Assembly: GCF_000967425.1 (NCBI RefSeq)
Contig: NZ_FO082821.1
Coordinates: 1-64,000 of the forward strand
Length of the DNA stretch: 64,000 nucleotides
Source of the DNA: Pseudorhizobium banfieldiae
GTDB lineage: Bacteria > Pseudomonadota > Alphaproteobacteria > Rhizobiales > Rhizobiaceae
Direction of reading: 5' to 3'
The stretch's first letter is position 1. Each line of letters starts with the position of its first letter. The position numbers were made by a program, and so were the translations under genes. Of this stretch, positions 18,694-28,260 are shown piece after piece. The notes under the pieces were generated by a model. The model was not told where the DNA came from and did not search any database. It saw only the letters and a program-made list of their open reading frames with translations.

Positions 18694-19983
18694 CTACCAG
18701 CGACGTTCGAAGCGTTGTCTGAGGAAAATCGCAATTGCGTTCATGAGGATCAGGAAGCCGATCAGCACCAGGATTGCGGCGGACGTGCGGGCCACGAACC
18801 CACGCTCCGGGCTGTCAGCCCAGATGAAAATCTGCGTTGGAAGCGCCGTCGATGCCTCCATCACGCCTCCTGGAGGACTGGTGATGAATGCGTTCATTCC
18901 TATGAGCAGAAGTGGCGCCGTCTCGCCGAGTGCCTGAGCAAGACCGATGATGGTTCCGGTCATGATCGTCGGCATGGCGAGCGGCAGGATGTGGTGGAAA
19001 ATTGCCTCATGCTTGGACGCGCCGACGCCGAGGGCTGCTTCCCGGATAGACGAAGGAACCGACTTCAACGACGCACGTGTCACAATGATCAGCGTCGGAA
19101 GCGTCATCAGCGAAAGAACAAGGCCGCCGACAAGCGGAACTGATCTGGGAAGGCCGAACCATCCCAGGAAGACGGCGAGACCCAAGAGGCCGAAGACGAC
19201 GGAGGGCACGGCCGCCAGATTGTTGATGTTGATCTCGATCAGGTCGGTGAACCGGTTCTTCGGTGCGAATTCTTCAAGATAGATCGCCGCGGCAATACCG
19301 ACCGGAAAGCTGATCAGGAAACACACGAGAAGAGCCCAGAAAGACCCCGAAATGGCTCCCGCCAAACCTGCAAGCTCAGGAAACCGGCTGTCCGCGTTGA
19401 AGAACAATGCCCAGTTAAAGGGCTGTGAAATCACACCCTGCTCGACAAGACTGTCATACCAGGCGATTTGCTGATCGGAGACCCTGCGCTGGTTCTCCGG
19501 CGTGGCCCGATCCACCTCGCCCTTCGCGAGTTGGTCGAGAGGATCGGAAAGGGGAATCCGATAGGCGGAGCTCCGATCCAGCAGCGAACGGTCCTTCAGC
19601 ACAGCCTCGCGGATGAGATAGGGCGCGGAAGACGTGAAGAGGCTCATGTAGGCGCGCTCGTCCGACCGGGACAACTCGCCGGGTGCGGTCGTCAGCAACG
19701 CATCTTTGACTATGTTGCGCCAGTTCGCTTCCATCAGTTCTGCGCGGTCGATGTCCTGTGACGAAAGGTCAATTTCTACCGTCGCCACCGTTTGCGTGAA
19801 CGCCTTGTAGCCCGTGAATGTCAGCGTTCCCAGAAGAACCGCAAGAAATCCCAGTGCGAAGGTGATCGCAACCATGCCGTAGATCTGCAGGCGCCGATCC
19901 GCCGCGTAGCGCGCCTTTCGGCGGGCCTTCATCTCGGCAGAATGCCAGTCGACCAATGCTCCATTCGTAGCAGCCGGTGTCAT
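18694..19983 (-). CDS. pstA: Phosphate ABC transporter permease PstA
   Basis: A 429-residue permease whose ATG overlaps the pstC stop. One N-terminal span (about 35-58) is followed by about 150 residues of periplasmic sequence. The transport core then has [16 protein letters not shown], the EAA-type loop [20 protein letters not shown] and [16 protein letters not shown]. It is longer than E. coli PstA because of the N-terminal periplasmic part, which is common in alphaproteobacteria. Confidence 0.93.
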   Translation of the reverse strand: MTPAATNGALVDWHSAEMKARRKARYAADRRLQIYGMVAITFALGFLAVLLGTLTFTGYKAFTQTVATVEIDLSSQDIDRAELMEANWRNIVKDALLTTAPGELSRSDERAYMSLFTSSAPYLIREAVLKDRSLLDRSSAYRIPLSDPLDQLAKGEVDRATPENQRRVSDQQIAWYDSLVEQGVISQPFNWALFFNADSRFPELAGLAGAISGSFWALLVCFLISFPVGIAAAIYLEEFAPKNRFTDLIEININNLAAVPSVVFGLLGLAVFLGWFGLPRSVPLVGGLVLSLMTLPTLIIVTRASLKSVPSSIREAALGVGASKHEAIFHHILPLAMPTIMTGTIIGLAQALGETAPLLLIGMNAFITSPPGGVMEASTALPTQIFIWADSPERGFVARTSAAILVLIGFLILMNAIAIFLRQRFERRW

Positions 19984-21353
19984 CAGTACTTCTCCCGGTA
20001 TTTGCGCACGGTATGCAGCGCGATCAGATTGAGCCCGAGCGTAATGACGAACAGCACCAGGCCCAGCGCGAATGCTGCGAGCGTCTTGGGATTGTCGAAC
20101 TCAGAGTCCCCGATCAGGAGGGTGACGATCTGGACGGTCACCGTCGTGACAGCCTCGAACGGGTTCAGCGTCATCTGAGCGATGAGGCCGGCCGCCATGA
20201 CGACGATCATCGTTTCACCGACCGCGCGACTGAAGCCCAGAAGAACGCCGCCGACAATGCCTGGCAGCGCAGCAGGCAGCAGCACCTTACGGATAGTCTC
20301 GCCCTTCGTGGCTCCAAGCGCGTAGGAGCCCTCCCGCATAGCTCGAGGGACTGCGGCAAACGCGTCATCCGATAGCGAAGAGATGAAAGGAATGATCATA
20401 ACACCCATTACGCCCCCCGCTGCCAGCGCGCTGTTCGGCGCGGAAGGAATGCCAAGCGAAAGGCCAAGTGTCCGGATGGCAGGGGCGACGGTCAAGACTG
20501 CGAAGAAGCCATAGACGACGGTTGGAATCCCGGCCAGTATCTCGAGGGCCGGCTTCACGACGGCCCGAAATTTCGGGCCGGCATATTCGGTCAGATAGAT
20601 GGCGGAGAGGATCCCGACCGGGACTGCGACCAACATGGCGAGTGCCGAGATCACGAAAGTCCCGAAGAGAACCGGCACGACCCCGAATGCACCCTGACCG
20701 GCAACCTGGTCGGCGCGCATCGCGATCTGCGGCTCCCAACGCAGGCCGAAGAGGAACTCGGTAATGGGTACCATGGAGAAGAAGCGGGCAGCTTCGAACA
20801 CCAGAGAGGCGACGATGCCGAGCGTCGTGAAGATCGCCACGAGCGACGAGAACATCATGAACAGCGTTATGGATCGCTCCACGCTGTGTCGGGCGCGGTA
20901 TCGCTGACCTATGACGCGAAAGCCCAGAGTTGCGCCGACGATCGCAACGGCCGCGACCAGAACGACCATGGCCCATTGCGCAAGCGACTGCAGCGACTTC
21001 AAGTGCTCAACTGCTGCCCTCACCTCCGGAGTCGGCTCGCGGAAGATGCTGCCGCTGGCAACCTGCCGGATCTCGCTCAGCAGAAGCGATCTGGCTGCCG
21101 GATCGAGACTTTCGGCGCCGGGATAAGAGGCAATCACTAGCTGGTCGAGAACTGTATTCTGCCCCGCCAGCCACAGCAGAAGAAAAACAAGAGCGGGCAC
21201 ACCGGTCCAGATGGCGACGTTCAGACCATGATAGATCGGCCGCGAATGGGCTCTTCCCATAGCCGCGCGCTGCGCGACAGCTCTGCGGGAGCCGATGATG
21301 GACGCCGCGCTTGCCGCCAGCAGCAGGAAAAGGAGAAGGTAACCCGTCATCAT
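19983..21353 (-). CDS. pstC: Phosphate ABC transporter permease PstC
   Basis: A 456-residue permease read from the ATG pair at 21353/21350. N-terminal spans at about 3-20 and 45-65 are followed by a periplasmic segment. The core contains GIPTVVYGFFAVLTVAPAIR, SYALGATKGETIRKVLLPAA and FSRAVGETMIVVMAAG, typical of PstC. It forms the channel with PstA, with which its stop overlaps by one base. Confidence 0.93.
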   Translation of the reverse strand: MMTGYLLLFLLLAASAASIIGSRRAVAQRAAMGRAHSRPIYHGLNVAIWTGVPALVFLLLWLAGQNTVLDQLVIASYPGAESLDPAARSLLLSEIRQVASGSIFREPTPEVRAAVEHLKSLQSLAQWAMVVLVAAVAIVGATLGFRVIGQRYRARHSVERSITLFMMFSSLVAIFTTLGIVASLVFEAARFFSMVPITEFLFGLRWEPQIAMRADQVAGQGAFGVVPVLFGTFVISALAMLVAVPVGILSAIYLTEYAGPKFRAVVKPALEILAGIPTVVYGFFAVLTVAPAIRTLGLSLGIPSAPNSALAAGGVMGVMIIPFISSLSDDAFAAVPRAMREGSYALGATKGETIRKVLLPAALPGIVGGVLLGFSRAVGETMIVVMAAGLIAQMTLNPFEAVTTVTVQIVTLLIGDSEFDNPKTLAAFALGLVLFVITLGLNLIALHTVRKYREKY

Positions 21354-21420
21354 GACATCCCCAGCCATACGAAAACGAGGCCGCCCCCCCCGCATGGGCA
21401 GGCGGCCTCGCTCAATCCAC

Positions 21421-22455
21421 TTACATGCCGAGCTTCTTGCCTTCCAGCACGTTCGTCTGCAGTTCTGCACGAAGTTCGTCGCTCAGCGGCGTCAGGCCAC
21501 GCTCGGCCAGATAGCCATCCGGCCCAAGAGCTTCTTCGGAAACGTATTCCGCCAGGAATTCCTTCATGCCCGGAATGACGTCGCGGTGCTGGTTCTTGAC
21601 ATAGAAGAACAGCGGGCGAGCGACCGGATAGGAGCCGTCAGCGATCGTATCGAAGGTAGGCTCGATGTCGTTGATCTTGACTGCCTTCAGCTTGTCGTTG
21701 TTCTCGTAGAGGAACGAGTAGCCGAAGATGCCCACCGCGTTGGGGTCGGATTCCAGGCGCTGAACGATAAGGTTGTCGTTCTCGCCGGCTTCCACGAACG
21801 GGCCGTCCTGACGCATGCGAGAGCAGACTTCGTTCCACTTGTCTGCATCAGACTTCTTGAGGTCGGCCATGCCTTCGAGTTCGCTGCAACCGTCATGCAT
21901 CACGAGTTCGACAAAGGCGTCGCGGGTACCAGATGTCGGCGGGGGGCCGAACGCGATGATATCGAAGTCCGGAAGCGACGCGTCGATGTCGGACCACTTC
22001 TTGTTCGGGTTGGCGATGAAACCACCCTTGCCGTCCGGCAGTTCAGCAGCGAGCGCCAGGAAGACCTGCTCTTCCGTGAGATTCATCTCTGGAGCGCTGC
22101 GGGCGTGAGCGATCGACAGGCCATCGTAGCCGATCATGGCTTCGGTGATGTCGGTCACGCCATTGTCAGCGCAGAGCTTGAGTTCCGATTCCTTAATGGC
22201 GCGCGAAGCGCCGGTGATGTCGGCAGTGGCCTCGCCAATGCCGCCGCAGAAGGCCTTGAAGCCACCGCCGGTGCCGACGGACTCGACGACAGGCGCCTGG
22301 TTGCCAGTCTTGTTGGCAAACTCTTCCGCGACAGCCTGGCTGTACGGGAATACGGTCGACGAACCGACGACCATAATCTGGTCGCGAGCAACGGCAACAC
22401 CTGTGGTGGCCATCATGATTGCGACGACCGCGCAGCTTCCAAGATATTTCTTCAT
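21421..22455 (-). CDS. pstS: Periplasmic phosphate-binding protein PstS
   Basis: A 344-residue protein from ATG 22455 behind AGGGAGAAAATCC, with a signal peptide (MKKYLGSCAVVAIMMATTGV, cleaved after AVA). Phosphate-pocket motifs VVGSSTVFPYSQAVAE, GTGGGFKAFCGG, ITGASRAIKE and PPTSGTRDAFVELV are present. It is first in the pst-pho operon and follows a good Pho box at 22518-22535. In related aio islands a second pst copy has been linked to arsenite oxidation; that link is knowledge of relatives, not shown here. Confidence 0.95.
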   Translation of the reverse strand: MKKYLGSCAVVAIMMATTGVAVARDQIMVVGSSTVFPYSQAVAEEFANKTGNQAPVVESVGTGGGFKAFCGGIGEATADITGASRAIKESELKLCADNGVTDITEAMIGYDGLSIAHARSAPEMNLTEEQVFLALAAELPDGKGGFIANPNKKWSDIDASLPDFDIIAFGPPPTSGTRDAFVELVMHDGCSELEGMADLKKSDADKWNEVCSRMRQDGPFVEAGENDNLIVQRLESDPNAVGIFGYSFLYENNDKLKAVKINDIEPTFDTIADGSYPVARPLFFYVKNQHRDVIPGMKEFLAEYVSEEALGPDGYLAERGLTPLSDELRAELQTNVLEGKKLGM

Positions 22456-22517
22456 GGATTTTCTCCCTAAGAATTCGGATTGACGCATCGGCGTCGGCAC
22501 CCGTCTATAGGGTCTGC

Positions 22518-22535
22518 ATAACAGTTTTGTGACAG
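22518..22535 (-). promoter_or_regulatory. Pho box upstream of pstS
   Basis: On the minus strand CTGTCACAAAACTGTTAT matches the Pho box (two CTGTCAY-type half-sites with 4 bp between them), with one clear departure in the second half. It lies about 63 bp before the pstS start, in the correct orientation for PhoB activation of the pst-pho operon. Confidence 0.85.
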
Positions 22536-22778
22536 ATCCGTGTCGACTCACTCCGTCGAGTTTCATCTTTGGGACCTTTGACCGCTCGCATTGATCAACG
22601 AATTGAGGGACTGCGCCCAGGAAGCTGAGGAGGTGCCGAATCGCCCGCGGGGCGAACTGGTCACGGGTCCCGACGTTGCCTCGATGAACAAATAGGCCAA
22701 TTTGAGCCCGAGGGGCAGCTGAGGGCGAGACCAGATCGGCCGGCGACGAATGAATGTGCGTGATGAGGAGCCAGGAGA

Positions 22779-23183
22779 TCAGGCCTTCCGCCTGACGGTT
22801 CCGGCCAGTTCAGTCGCCCCAGCCAGCGTATTGTAAATCGTCCCGTATTTTCGGAGATTGCGGTGCAACAGATCGAGCCGCGCGTCGGGCTCGTTGGTAT
22901 CGACCAGAATTTCGTAGACGATCCGCACCATCTTCGGCGGGCTGTCCTGCCGCACTCCGTGCAGAGCAACCTCGATCCCTCGCAATTCAAACCCCAGTAT
23001 GGGAATCACCCGTTCGGTGCCTTTCAGGATGCAGGCCGCAAGGCTCGCCAGCAGCATCTCTGCCGGGTTGAAGGCGTCAGGTCGTCCAACCATGTCGGTG
23101 TCCAGAACAATCCTAGCGTCTTTCGTCGTGGCTTCCGACCCATGATTGTCGATCCTTCGGGCAAAGACCCGGTATTCCAGCAT
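22779..23183 (-). CDS. OsmC/Ohr-family thiol peroxidase-like protein
   Basis: A 134-residue protein from ATG 23183 behind GGAGTGGGAACG. The fold-typical stretch DAFNPAEMLLASLAACILKG carries one of the two cysteines (Cys51) of OsmC proteins. The second conserved cysteine is not evident further on (LRGIEVALHGVRQ, LLHRNLRKYGTIYNTLAG), so peroxidase activity is uncertain. It lies between the pst operon and aioX and could serve oxidative stress from metalloids; that role is inferred. Confidence 0.78.
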   Translation of the reverse strand: MLEYRVFARRIDNHGSEATTKDARIVLDTDMVGRPDAFNPAEMLLASLAACILKGTERVIPILGFELRGIEVALHGVRQDSPPKMVRIVYEILVDTNEPDARLDLLHRNLRKYGTIYNTLAGATELAGTVRRKA

Positions 23184-23651
23184 CGTTCCCACTCCATCCT
23201 GTTCGAAGGTCTTATGCGCGTTAACGCCGGTATGGCCGTCAGAGCGCTCCAATAAGTCCAATCCTGCTGGTCGAACCCTCGAGAGGCATCGAGCACATTT
23301 CCGCCCCCTTCGCTCAGAGCGCCGAACTTCGTGTGCATGCTTTACGAGATAATCGTAGGTGTCGCGCAACGCGGTGGCAAGGTCGGTGGTGCGGCCATGG
23401 TCGGTGCAACATGGGCGCGCTTATACCTCGCCACTGCCCAGGGTGAATACACAGCAGCGAAATCCGGCAAAAGGGAAGAGGTGTGAAGGCCTCCAATAAG
23501 GCAGGAATCACGCAGCTCTTAGCTACGGATGGAGCAGGACGATCGGCCCGGAGTGTGCAGTGGGAACCGCGGGCGCAGCTAAAGCTTACTTGCAGGAATT
23601 GCAAAAAACGGTAAACCATTGGTCCGAGGCAGGCATAGGAGGTTTGAACCG
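23184..23651. other. Intergenic region upstream of osmC and the small membrane gene
   Basis: About 470 bp without a gene I can support. It must hold the promoter for osmC (minus) and possibly that of the 36-codon gene at 23652. No sigma-54 site or Pho box was recognised in it. Confidence 0.4.
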
Positions 23652-23762
23652 ATGCGTCCGCAAAATCAGGACATTCCTCGATGGAAATTGACTTTATTTG
23701 CGCTGATCCTGTTGATTGGTTTCGCCCAGATCGTCTTCATCCTGTTCATGCAATCGCGTTGA
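23652..23762 (+). CDS. 36-residue single-span membrane protein
   Basis: A short frame behind an excellent ribosome site (AGGAGG, 9 bp before ATG). The peptide has a polar N-terminus (MRPQNQDIPRWK), one hydrophobic helix of about 20 residues (LTLFALILLIGFAQIVFILF) and a short basic end (MQSR). Strong Shine-Dalgarno, a clean membrane span and location 130 bp before aioX make it a likely real gene. I know of no named family; a role with AioX/AioS signalling or the respiratory chain is only a guess. Confidence 0.6.
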   Translation: MRPQNQDIPRWKLTLFALILLIGFAQIVFILFMQSR

Positions 23763-23891
23763 CGCGGCCACATCGTTTGCCTCAGCTATAGAGGACGTAA
23801 ATTCAGGCGCTGTTGGACATTGAGCAACTCCAGTTTACAGTCTGAGTGACGGCTCTGGAACTGGGCCTTTCGGGGAGGCGATCGGTGTTGG

Positions 23892-24806
23892 ATGGAGACA
23901 ACAAAATGCGGTCAGGGTGCCTTTGGGCATAGACTGTCGCGGAGAGCGGTGATCGGCGGAACTCTGGCGACTGTCGGGCTTACCGCATTGAAGGTAAGCG
24001 GTGAGACCCTTTCCGAACCGATGCGGCCGGGCGTCATCCGCTTTGGCCTGACACCCGTTTTTCTGTCTAATGACCTCGAAGTGCTGGATGAATTGCAGGC
24101 CTATCTCACGCAAGCCGTGGGTCAGGAGGTTCAGCTCATAACCCAGCGCACCTATCAGGAGGTCACGGCACTCTTGGTATCGGGCAATCTCGAGGCCGCC
24201 TGGATCTGCGGCTATCCCTTCATGAAGTTCCGCGACGAGCTGGACCTGGTTGCCACGCCACTCTGGCGTGGCAAGCCCGTTTACCAGTCCTACCTCATCG
24301 TCGGCCGGGATCGCGACATCGCGGGCTTCGAAGACTGCCAAGGGGACATTCACGCCTTTTCCGATCCCGATTCCAATTCCGGCTATCTCGTCACCAAGAC
24401 CTATCTTGCCGAGCGCGGCGTCTCGGAAGAAGGCTTCTTCCGCAAATCGTTCTTCACCTATGGGCACCGCAATGTGATCCGGGCGGTGGCCTCGGGCCTT
24501 GCCGATTCCGGCAGCGTCGACGGCTATGTCTGGGAGGTCATGAAAACGACTGAACCGGAACTGGTCGCCAAGACCCGGGTGCTCGTCAAATCCGGCTGGC
24601 ACGGCTTCCCACCGGTGGCAGCCGCCGCAGGACAGAGGAAGAGCCAGGCGGTCGCCCGGATCAGGAGTGCCCTCCTGGACATGAACCAGGAAGTTCTCGG
24701 ACGCTCGGTGCTCACCCGATTGCAGCTCGACGGCTTCGTCGAAACCACGGCCGAAAGTTACGACAGCATCGCTGCCAACATGGAACGCGTGCGGAGGCTG
24801 GGATGA
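23892..24806 (+). CDS. aioX: Periplasmic arsenite-sensing protein AioX (PhnD superfamily)
   Basis: A 304-residue protein with an export signal containing a twin-arginine-like SRRAVIGG (17-23). PhnD-like blocks follow: IRFGLTPVFLSND, GNLEAAWICGYPFMKFRDEL and HAFSDPDSNSGYLVTKTYL. Cys106 lies at the position shown in Agrobacterium AioX to be needed for arsenite sensing. AioX hands the arsenite signal to the sensor kinase AioS, whose gene starts within its stop (ATGA). It is the first gene of aioX-aioS-aioR. Confidence 0.92.
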   Translation: METTKCGQGAFGHRLSRRAVIGGTLATVGLTALKVSGETLSEPMRPGVIRFGLTPVFLSNDLEVLDELQAYLTQAVGQEVQLITQRTYQEVTALLVSGNLEAAWICGYPFMKFRDELDLVATPLWRGKPVYQSYLIVGRDRDIAGFEDCQGDIHAFSDPDSNSGYLVTKTYLAERGVSEEGFFRKSFFTYGHRNVIRAVASGLADSGSVDGYVWEVMKTTEPELVAKTRVLVKSGWHGFPPVAAAAGQRKSQAVARIRSALLDMNQEVLGRSVLTRLQLDGFVETTAESYDSIAANMERVRRLG

Positions 24807-26272
24807 GCCTTCTCGAGCGCATCAGGATCATTCCCCTGACGGTCAGGGTTCCGGCTATGGTGGCCCTGCTAATGATGGTCGTCAGCCTGATCATCTCGGA
24901 ACGCGTTCTCGATCGCCTCAATGACATGCAGGAGCAGCATCTGAACGGGGTCGCTGGCACGTATTTCGACGGCCTGTCGACGGTGCTCATCCCAGCCGTG
25001 CTTCGGCAGGACGTTTGGGAAACCTATGATCTGCTCGACCGTACCCGCACGATGTTCCAGGCCCTGTCCCCGATCGAGACGGTGGTGACCGGACGAGACG
25101 GCCTGGTGCTGGCTTCCAGCGATCCGCGCAAGATTCCCGTACTTTCGCGACTGCCGGACGCGTTTTCAGAGCGAGGGACGTCAGGCGACATTCGTGTGGA
25201 CTGGCAATCCGACACAGGCTTCGGGACCCGGCCGCTCATCTATCAGGGAAAAACGATCGGGACCGTGCATGCCTCCTTCGACATTTCCCATCTGGTCGCC
25301 GAACGATATCAGGTCCTCAAGACCCTGCTCGCGACGAATGCCTTGCTGGCGCTCGTCTTTGCGGCGACCGGCTATGTCCTGACCAGACGCATGGTGAAGC
25401 CTGTCACTACCCTTGCGCAGCACATGCGGGCGAGCGCCGCTGGGACGCCCCATACAATCCCCCTCGCCGAGTTTCCGCGCCGCAACGGCGAGCTCGGGGA
25501 CCTGTTCCACGGCTTCAATGCCTTGGTCGAAGCAGAACGGGAGAGAAGCGCCCTTACGAGGCGACTGGCAGAAGAGGAAAAGCTCGCAAGCCTCGGTCGG
25601 CTCGCCTCCAGCATGGCGCACGAGATCAACAATCCGCTCGGCGGCCTGTTCAACTCGATCGATACCTTGAAGCAGCACGGCGCAAACGAGGCTGTACGCG
25701 GCACCAGCCTGTCACTTCTCGAACGTGGATTGGCGGGCATTCGCGATGTGGTGCAAGCCGCTCTCGCAACCTATCGACCAGATCGCTCCGGCCGCGCGCT
25801 GGTTCTAAGAGACCTCGAAGACGTTCGCCTGTTGGCCGGCCCGCAGATTGCCGGACGCAGGCAGACATTGACGTGGATGAGCAACCCGGCTGATCTTACA
25901 ATTCCGACGCTCTCCGGCTCGGCAGTGCGTCAGGCGCTCCTAAACCTGGTTCTGAACGCGAGCGCTGCCGCAGGTGATAATGGCGCCATCTCGGTAGAGA
26001 CCCGCCTCCAGGATGATGGGTCGGCTTTAATATTGTCCGTTACCGATACCGGTCCGGGCCTGCCGAAGGCAGCGACCGGTGTGCTCACCTCTCCCGAACC
26101 ATGGCCGGCGGCACAACTAGCCGGAGGGCTTGGCCTCTGGATGGTCCGTAAGATGGTCGACGAAGCCGGCGGACATATCTCCTTGGGCCGCCGCGAGGCG
26201 GAAGGACTGACGATCATCGAACTTCATCTGCCAATCTCGCTCTCTGGGGGGGAAACAAGCCATGCCGCATGA
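24803..26272 (+). CDS. aioS: Arsenite-responsive sensor histidine kinase AioS
   Basis: A 489-residue membrane kinase. Span 1 covers about 15-33 and a periplasmic sensor about 34-172. Span 2 covers about 174-194, followed by a HAMP-like linker. The HisKA box LASSMAHEINNPLGG carries phospho-His273. The HATPase domain has N-box Asn385 (LLNLVLNASAAAG), G1 TDTGPGLPKA and G2 AGGLGLWMV. It overlaps aioX at the front and aioR by 11 bp at the back. It would phosphorylate AioR when arsenite-AioX is present. Confidence 0.93.
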   Translation: MSLLERIRIIPLTVRVPAMVALLMMVVSLIISERVLDRLNDMQEQHLNGVAGTYFDGLSTVLIPAVLRQDVWETYDLLDRTRTMFQALSPIETVVTGRDGLVLASSDPRKIPVLSRLPDAFSERGTSGDIRVDWQSDTGFGTRPLIYQGKTIGTVHASFDISHLVAERYQVLKTLLATNALLALVFAATGYVLTRRMVKPVTTLAQHMRASAAGTPHTIPLAEFPRRNGELGDLFHGFNALVEAERERSALTRRLAEEEKLASLGRLASSMAHEINNPLGGLFNSIDTLKQHGANEAVRGTSLSLLERGLAGIRDVVQAALATYRPDRSGRALVLRDLEDVRLLAGPQIAGRRQTLTWMSNPADLTIPTLSGSAVRQALLNLVLNASAAAGDNGAISVETRLQDDGSALILSVTDTGPGLPKAATGVLTSPEPWPAAQLAGGLGLWMVRKMVDEAGGHISLGRREAEGLTIIELHLPISLSGGETSHAA

Positions 26273-27584
26273 AACGGGTCGCATAGCCATCCTCGAAGAT
26301 GATCCGATCATGGGGGAATCACTTCATCAGCGGCTCTCCCTCGAAGGGCATACGGTCAAGTGGTGGACGAAGGGCGAACAGGCGGTGCGAGAACTCACCG
26401 ACGGGACAGATGCTTTCGATCTGGTCGTCTGCGACATTCGACTTCCCGACATGAATGGCGAAGAGGTGTTCCGCAAGGCGAGCCGCGACACGGCGACGCC
26501 CTTTCTCTTCATGTCCGGATATGGAGACATAGACCAGGCGGTGCGTCTGATGCGGAACGGCGCCGTCGATTTCATCACCAAGCCATTCGACATGACGGCC
26601 TTCCTGGAGCGCGTCTCGTTAAGCCTCCGGAGTAAGGAGCAGCCCGAGGGCACCCTCGGCATTTCCCTCGCTATGCGCAATGTCGAACAGGTGTTGCGGC
26701 GTTATGCGTCCCATCCGCTGCCGGTGCTCATTCAAGGAGAGACCGGCACCGGCAAGGAGGTTAGTGCCCGTTTTTTGCATCAGATATCTGCCAGAAAGGC
26801 ATCGCCTTTCATTGCGGTGAATTGCGCGGCGATTCCGGGCGATCTGCTGGAAAGTGAGCTCTTCGGACATGAGAAGGGCGCCTTCACCGGCGCTCACCAG
26901 CTACATCGTGGTTATGCCGAGCGCGCCGGCGAAGGGATCTTGTTTCTAGACGAGATTGGCGACATGCAGCCCACCCTGCAGGTCAAGCTGCTTCGCCTCA
27001 TCGAGGACGGCTATTTTCATCGGGTCGGCAGCGAGGGGCAGGTCCCGTTCAGAGCCCGGATCGTCTGTGCGACGCATCAGGATATCGGGTCCGATGGAAG
27101 CAGCTTCCGCAAGGACCTCTTCTTCAGGCTTTCGACCCTGCCTGTCAGAATTGCACCGCTACGCGAACGCCCGGAAGACATTCTCTGGCTCGCGCACCGC
27201 TTTCTAGAAGCAATTATGGAGATTAGGGACACGCGCGTTCGCGGTATCGGCGCGCTCGCCGAAGACGCCATGCTGGAACACAGTTGGCCCGGAAATGCCC
27301 GCGAACTCAGAAACCGGCTGGAACGAGCGGCCGCGCTTTCAGAAAGCATGCTCCTGATGCCAGCGGACATTTTTCCCGAGATCGTTACCGCATACAACGC
27401 ACCACGAATGGAAACGCTTGCCGATGCACGGGAGGCTGCTGAACGCCGTCAGATCCTGCGTGCACTTAGCGCAACCAACGGGCAGATTTTGCAGGCGGCG
27501 CGACGGCTCGGTATCTCCCGCACCACGCTCTGGGAGAAGATGACGCGGTTTGGGATCGAAGCCAGCGGATGTTCGGGGAACTGA
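26262..27584 (+). CDS. aioR: NtrC-type arsenite response regulator AioR
   Basis: A 440-residue sigma-54 activator. The receiver has phospho-Asp58 (VVCDIRLPD) and Lys in FITKPFD. The AAA+ domain has Walker A GETGTGKE, the sigma-54-contacting loop EKGAFTGAH and Walker B ILFLDEIGD. The C-terminal Fis-type helix-turn-helix is NGQILQAARRLGISRTTLWE. It would bind upstream of aioB, where a dyad (27599-27625) precedes a sigma-54 promoter. Confidence 0.94.
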   Translation: MPHETGRIAILEDDPIMGESLHQRLSLEGHTVKWWTKGEQAVRELTDGTDAFDLVVCDIRLPDMNGEEVFRKASRDTATPFLFMSGYGDIDQAVRLMRNGAVDFITKPFDMTAFLERVSLSLRSKEQPEGTLGISLAMRNVEQVLRRYASHPLPVLIQGETGTGKEVSARFLHQISARKASPFIAVNCAAIPGDLLESELFGHEKGAFTGAHQLHRGYAERAGEGILFLDEIGDMQPTLQVKLLRLIEDGYFHRVGSEGQVPFRARIVCATHQDIGSDGSSFRKDLFFRLSTLPVRIAPLRERPEDILWLAHRFLEAIMEIRDTRVRGIGALAEDAMLEHSWPGNARELRNRLERAAALSESMLLMPADIFPEIVTAYNAPRMETLADAREAAERRQILRALSATNGQILQAARRLGISRTTLWEKMTRFGIEASGCSGN

Positions 27585-27598
27585 ACGCGTCTATAAGG

Positions 27599-27625
27599 GT
27601 AACGTTCGAGAATGCGAACGGTGAC
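27599..27625. promoter_or_regulatory. Dyad upstream of aioB, candidate AioR binding site
   Basis: An imperfect inverted repeat with arms GTAACGTTCG and CGAACGGTGAC around AGAATG. It lies about 45-70 bp upstream of the sigma-54 -24 element, a usual place for an enhancer site. Binding by AioR is inferred. Confidence 0.55.
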
Positions 27626-27670
27626 CAGAGCCGCCCGGAAAAAAGGCCAGAAAATTCAACGCCCGCTCCC

Positions 27671-27685
27671 TGGCACAACGATTGC
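27671..27685 (+). promoter_or_regulatory. Sigma-54 (-24/-12) promoter of aioBA
   Basis: TGGCACAACGATTGC matches the RpoN consensus TGGCAC-N5-TTGC exactly. It lies 36 bp before the aioB start and is paired with the NtrC-type activator gene just upstream. Confidence 0.92.
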
Positions 27686-27720
27686 AGATCCTCCTTTGAC
27701 ATCTAATAGAGGAGGATCGT

Positions 27721-28248
27721 ATGTCACGTTGTCGAAACATGGTCGATATTGGCCGACGCCAGTTCCTGCGTGGAGGCGCGCTCGCGGCTGCGGGTGCGAC
27801 TGCCGCCGTCTCCGGCGTCGGCGCACCACAGGCTAGAGCCGCTACCGCGGCGGCAGGGGTCGAATATCCTGCCAATCGTCTGGCAAACATCTCAGAACTT
27901 ACGCTCAATGAACCGCTCGATGTCGCCTATCCCGACGAGGATGCCGCAGGCGTTCTGCTCAAGCTTGGGACCCGCGTCGAGGGTGGCGTTGGCCCTGACG
28001 GCGACATTGTCGGCTTTTCCACGATCTGTCCTCACAAGGGTTTTCCTCTGAGCTACTCCGCCGACAACAAGACGTTCAACTGTCCTGGTCACTTCTCGGT
28101 CTTCGACCCTGAAAAGGGCGGCCAGCAGGTTTGGGGTCAGGCCACGCAGAACCTGCCGCAATACGTGCTCCGCGTCGCCGACAATGGCGACATCTTTGCC
28201 GAAGGCGTCGACGAGCTGATCTACGGCCGTCTGTCCAACGTTCTATAA
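27721..28248 (+). CDS. aioB: Arsenite oxidase small subunit AioB (Rieske protein)
   Basis: A 175-residue protein with a twin-arginine signal (GRRQFLRGGALAAAGA) for folded export. The Rieske [2Fe-2S] ligands are Cys103-Pro-His105 (ICPHKGFP) and Cys121-Pro-Gly-His124 (NCPGHFSV). It passes electrons from the molybdenum subunit to cytochrome c and carries AioA through the Tat system. A strong ribosome site (AGAGGAGGATCGT) precedes the ATG. Confidence 0.96.
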   Translation: MSRCRNMVDIGRRQFLRGGALAAAGATAAVSGVGAPQARAATAAAGVEYPANRLANISELTLNEPLDVAYPDEDAAGVLLKLGTRVEGGVGPDGDIVGFSTICPHKGFPLSYSADNKTFNCPGHFSVFDPEKGGQQVWGQATQNLPQYVLRVADNGDIFAEGVDELIYGRLSNVL

Positions 28249-28260
28249 GGGAAGAAGATC

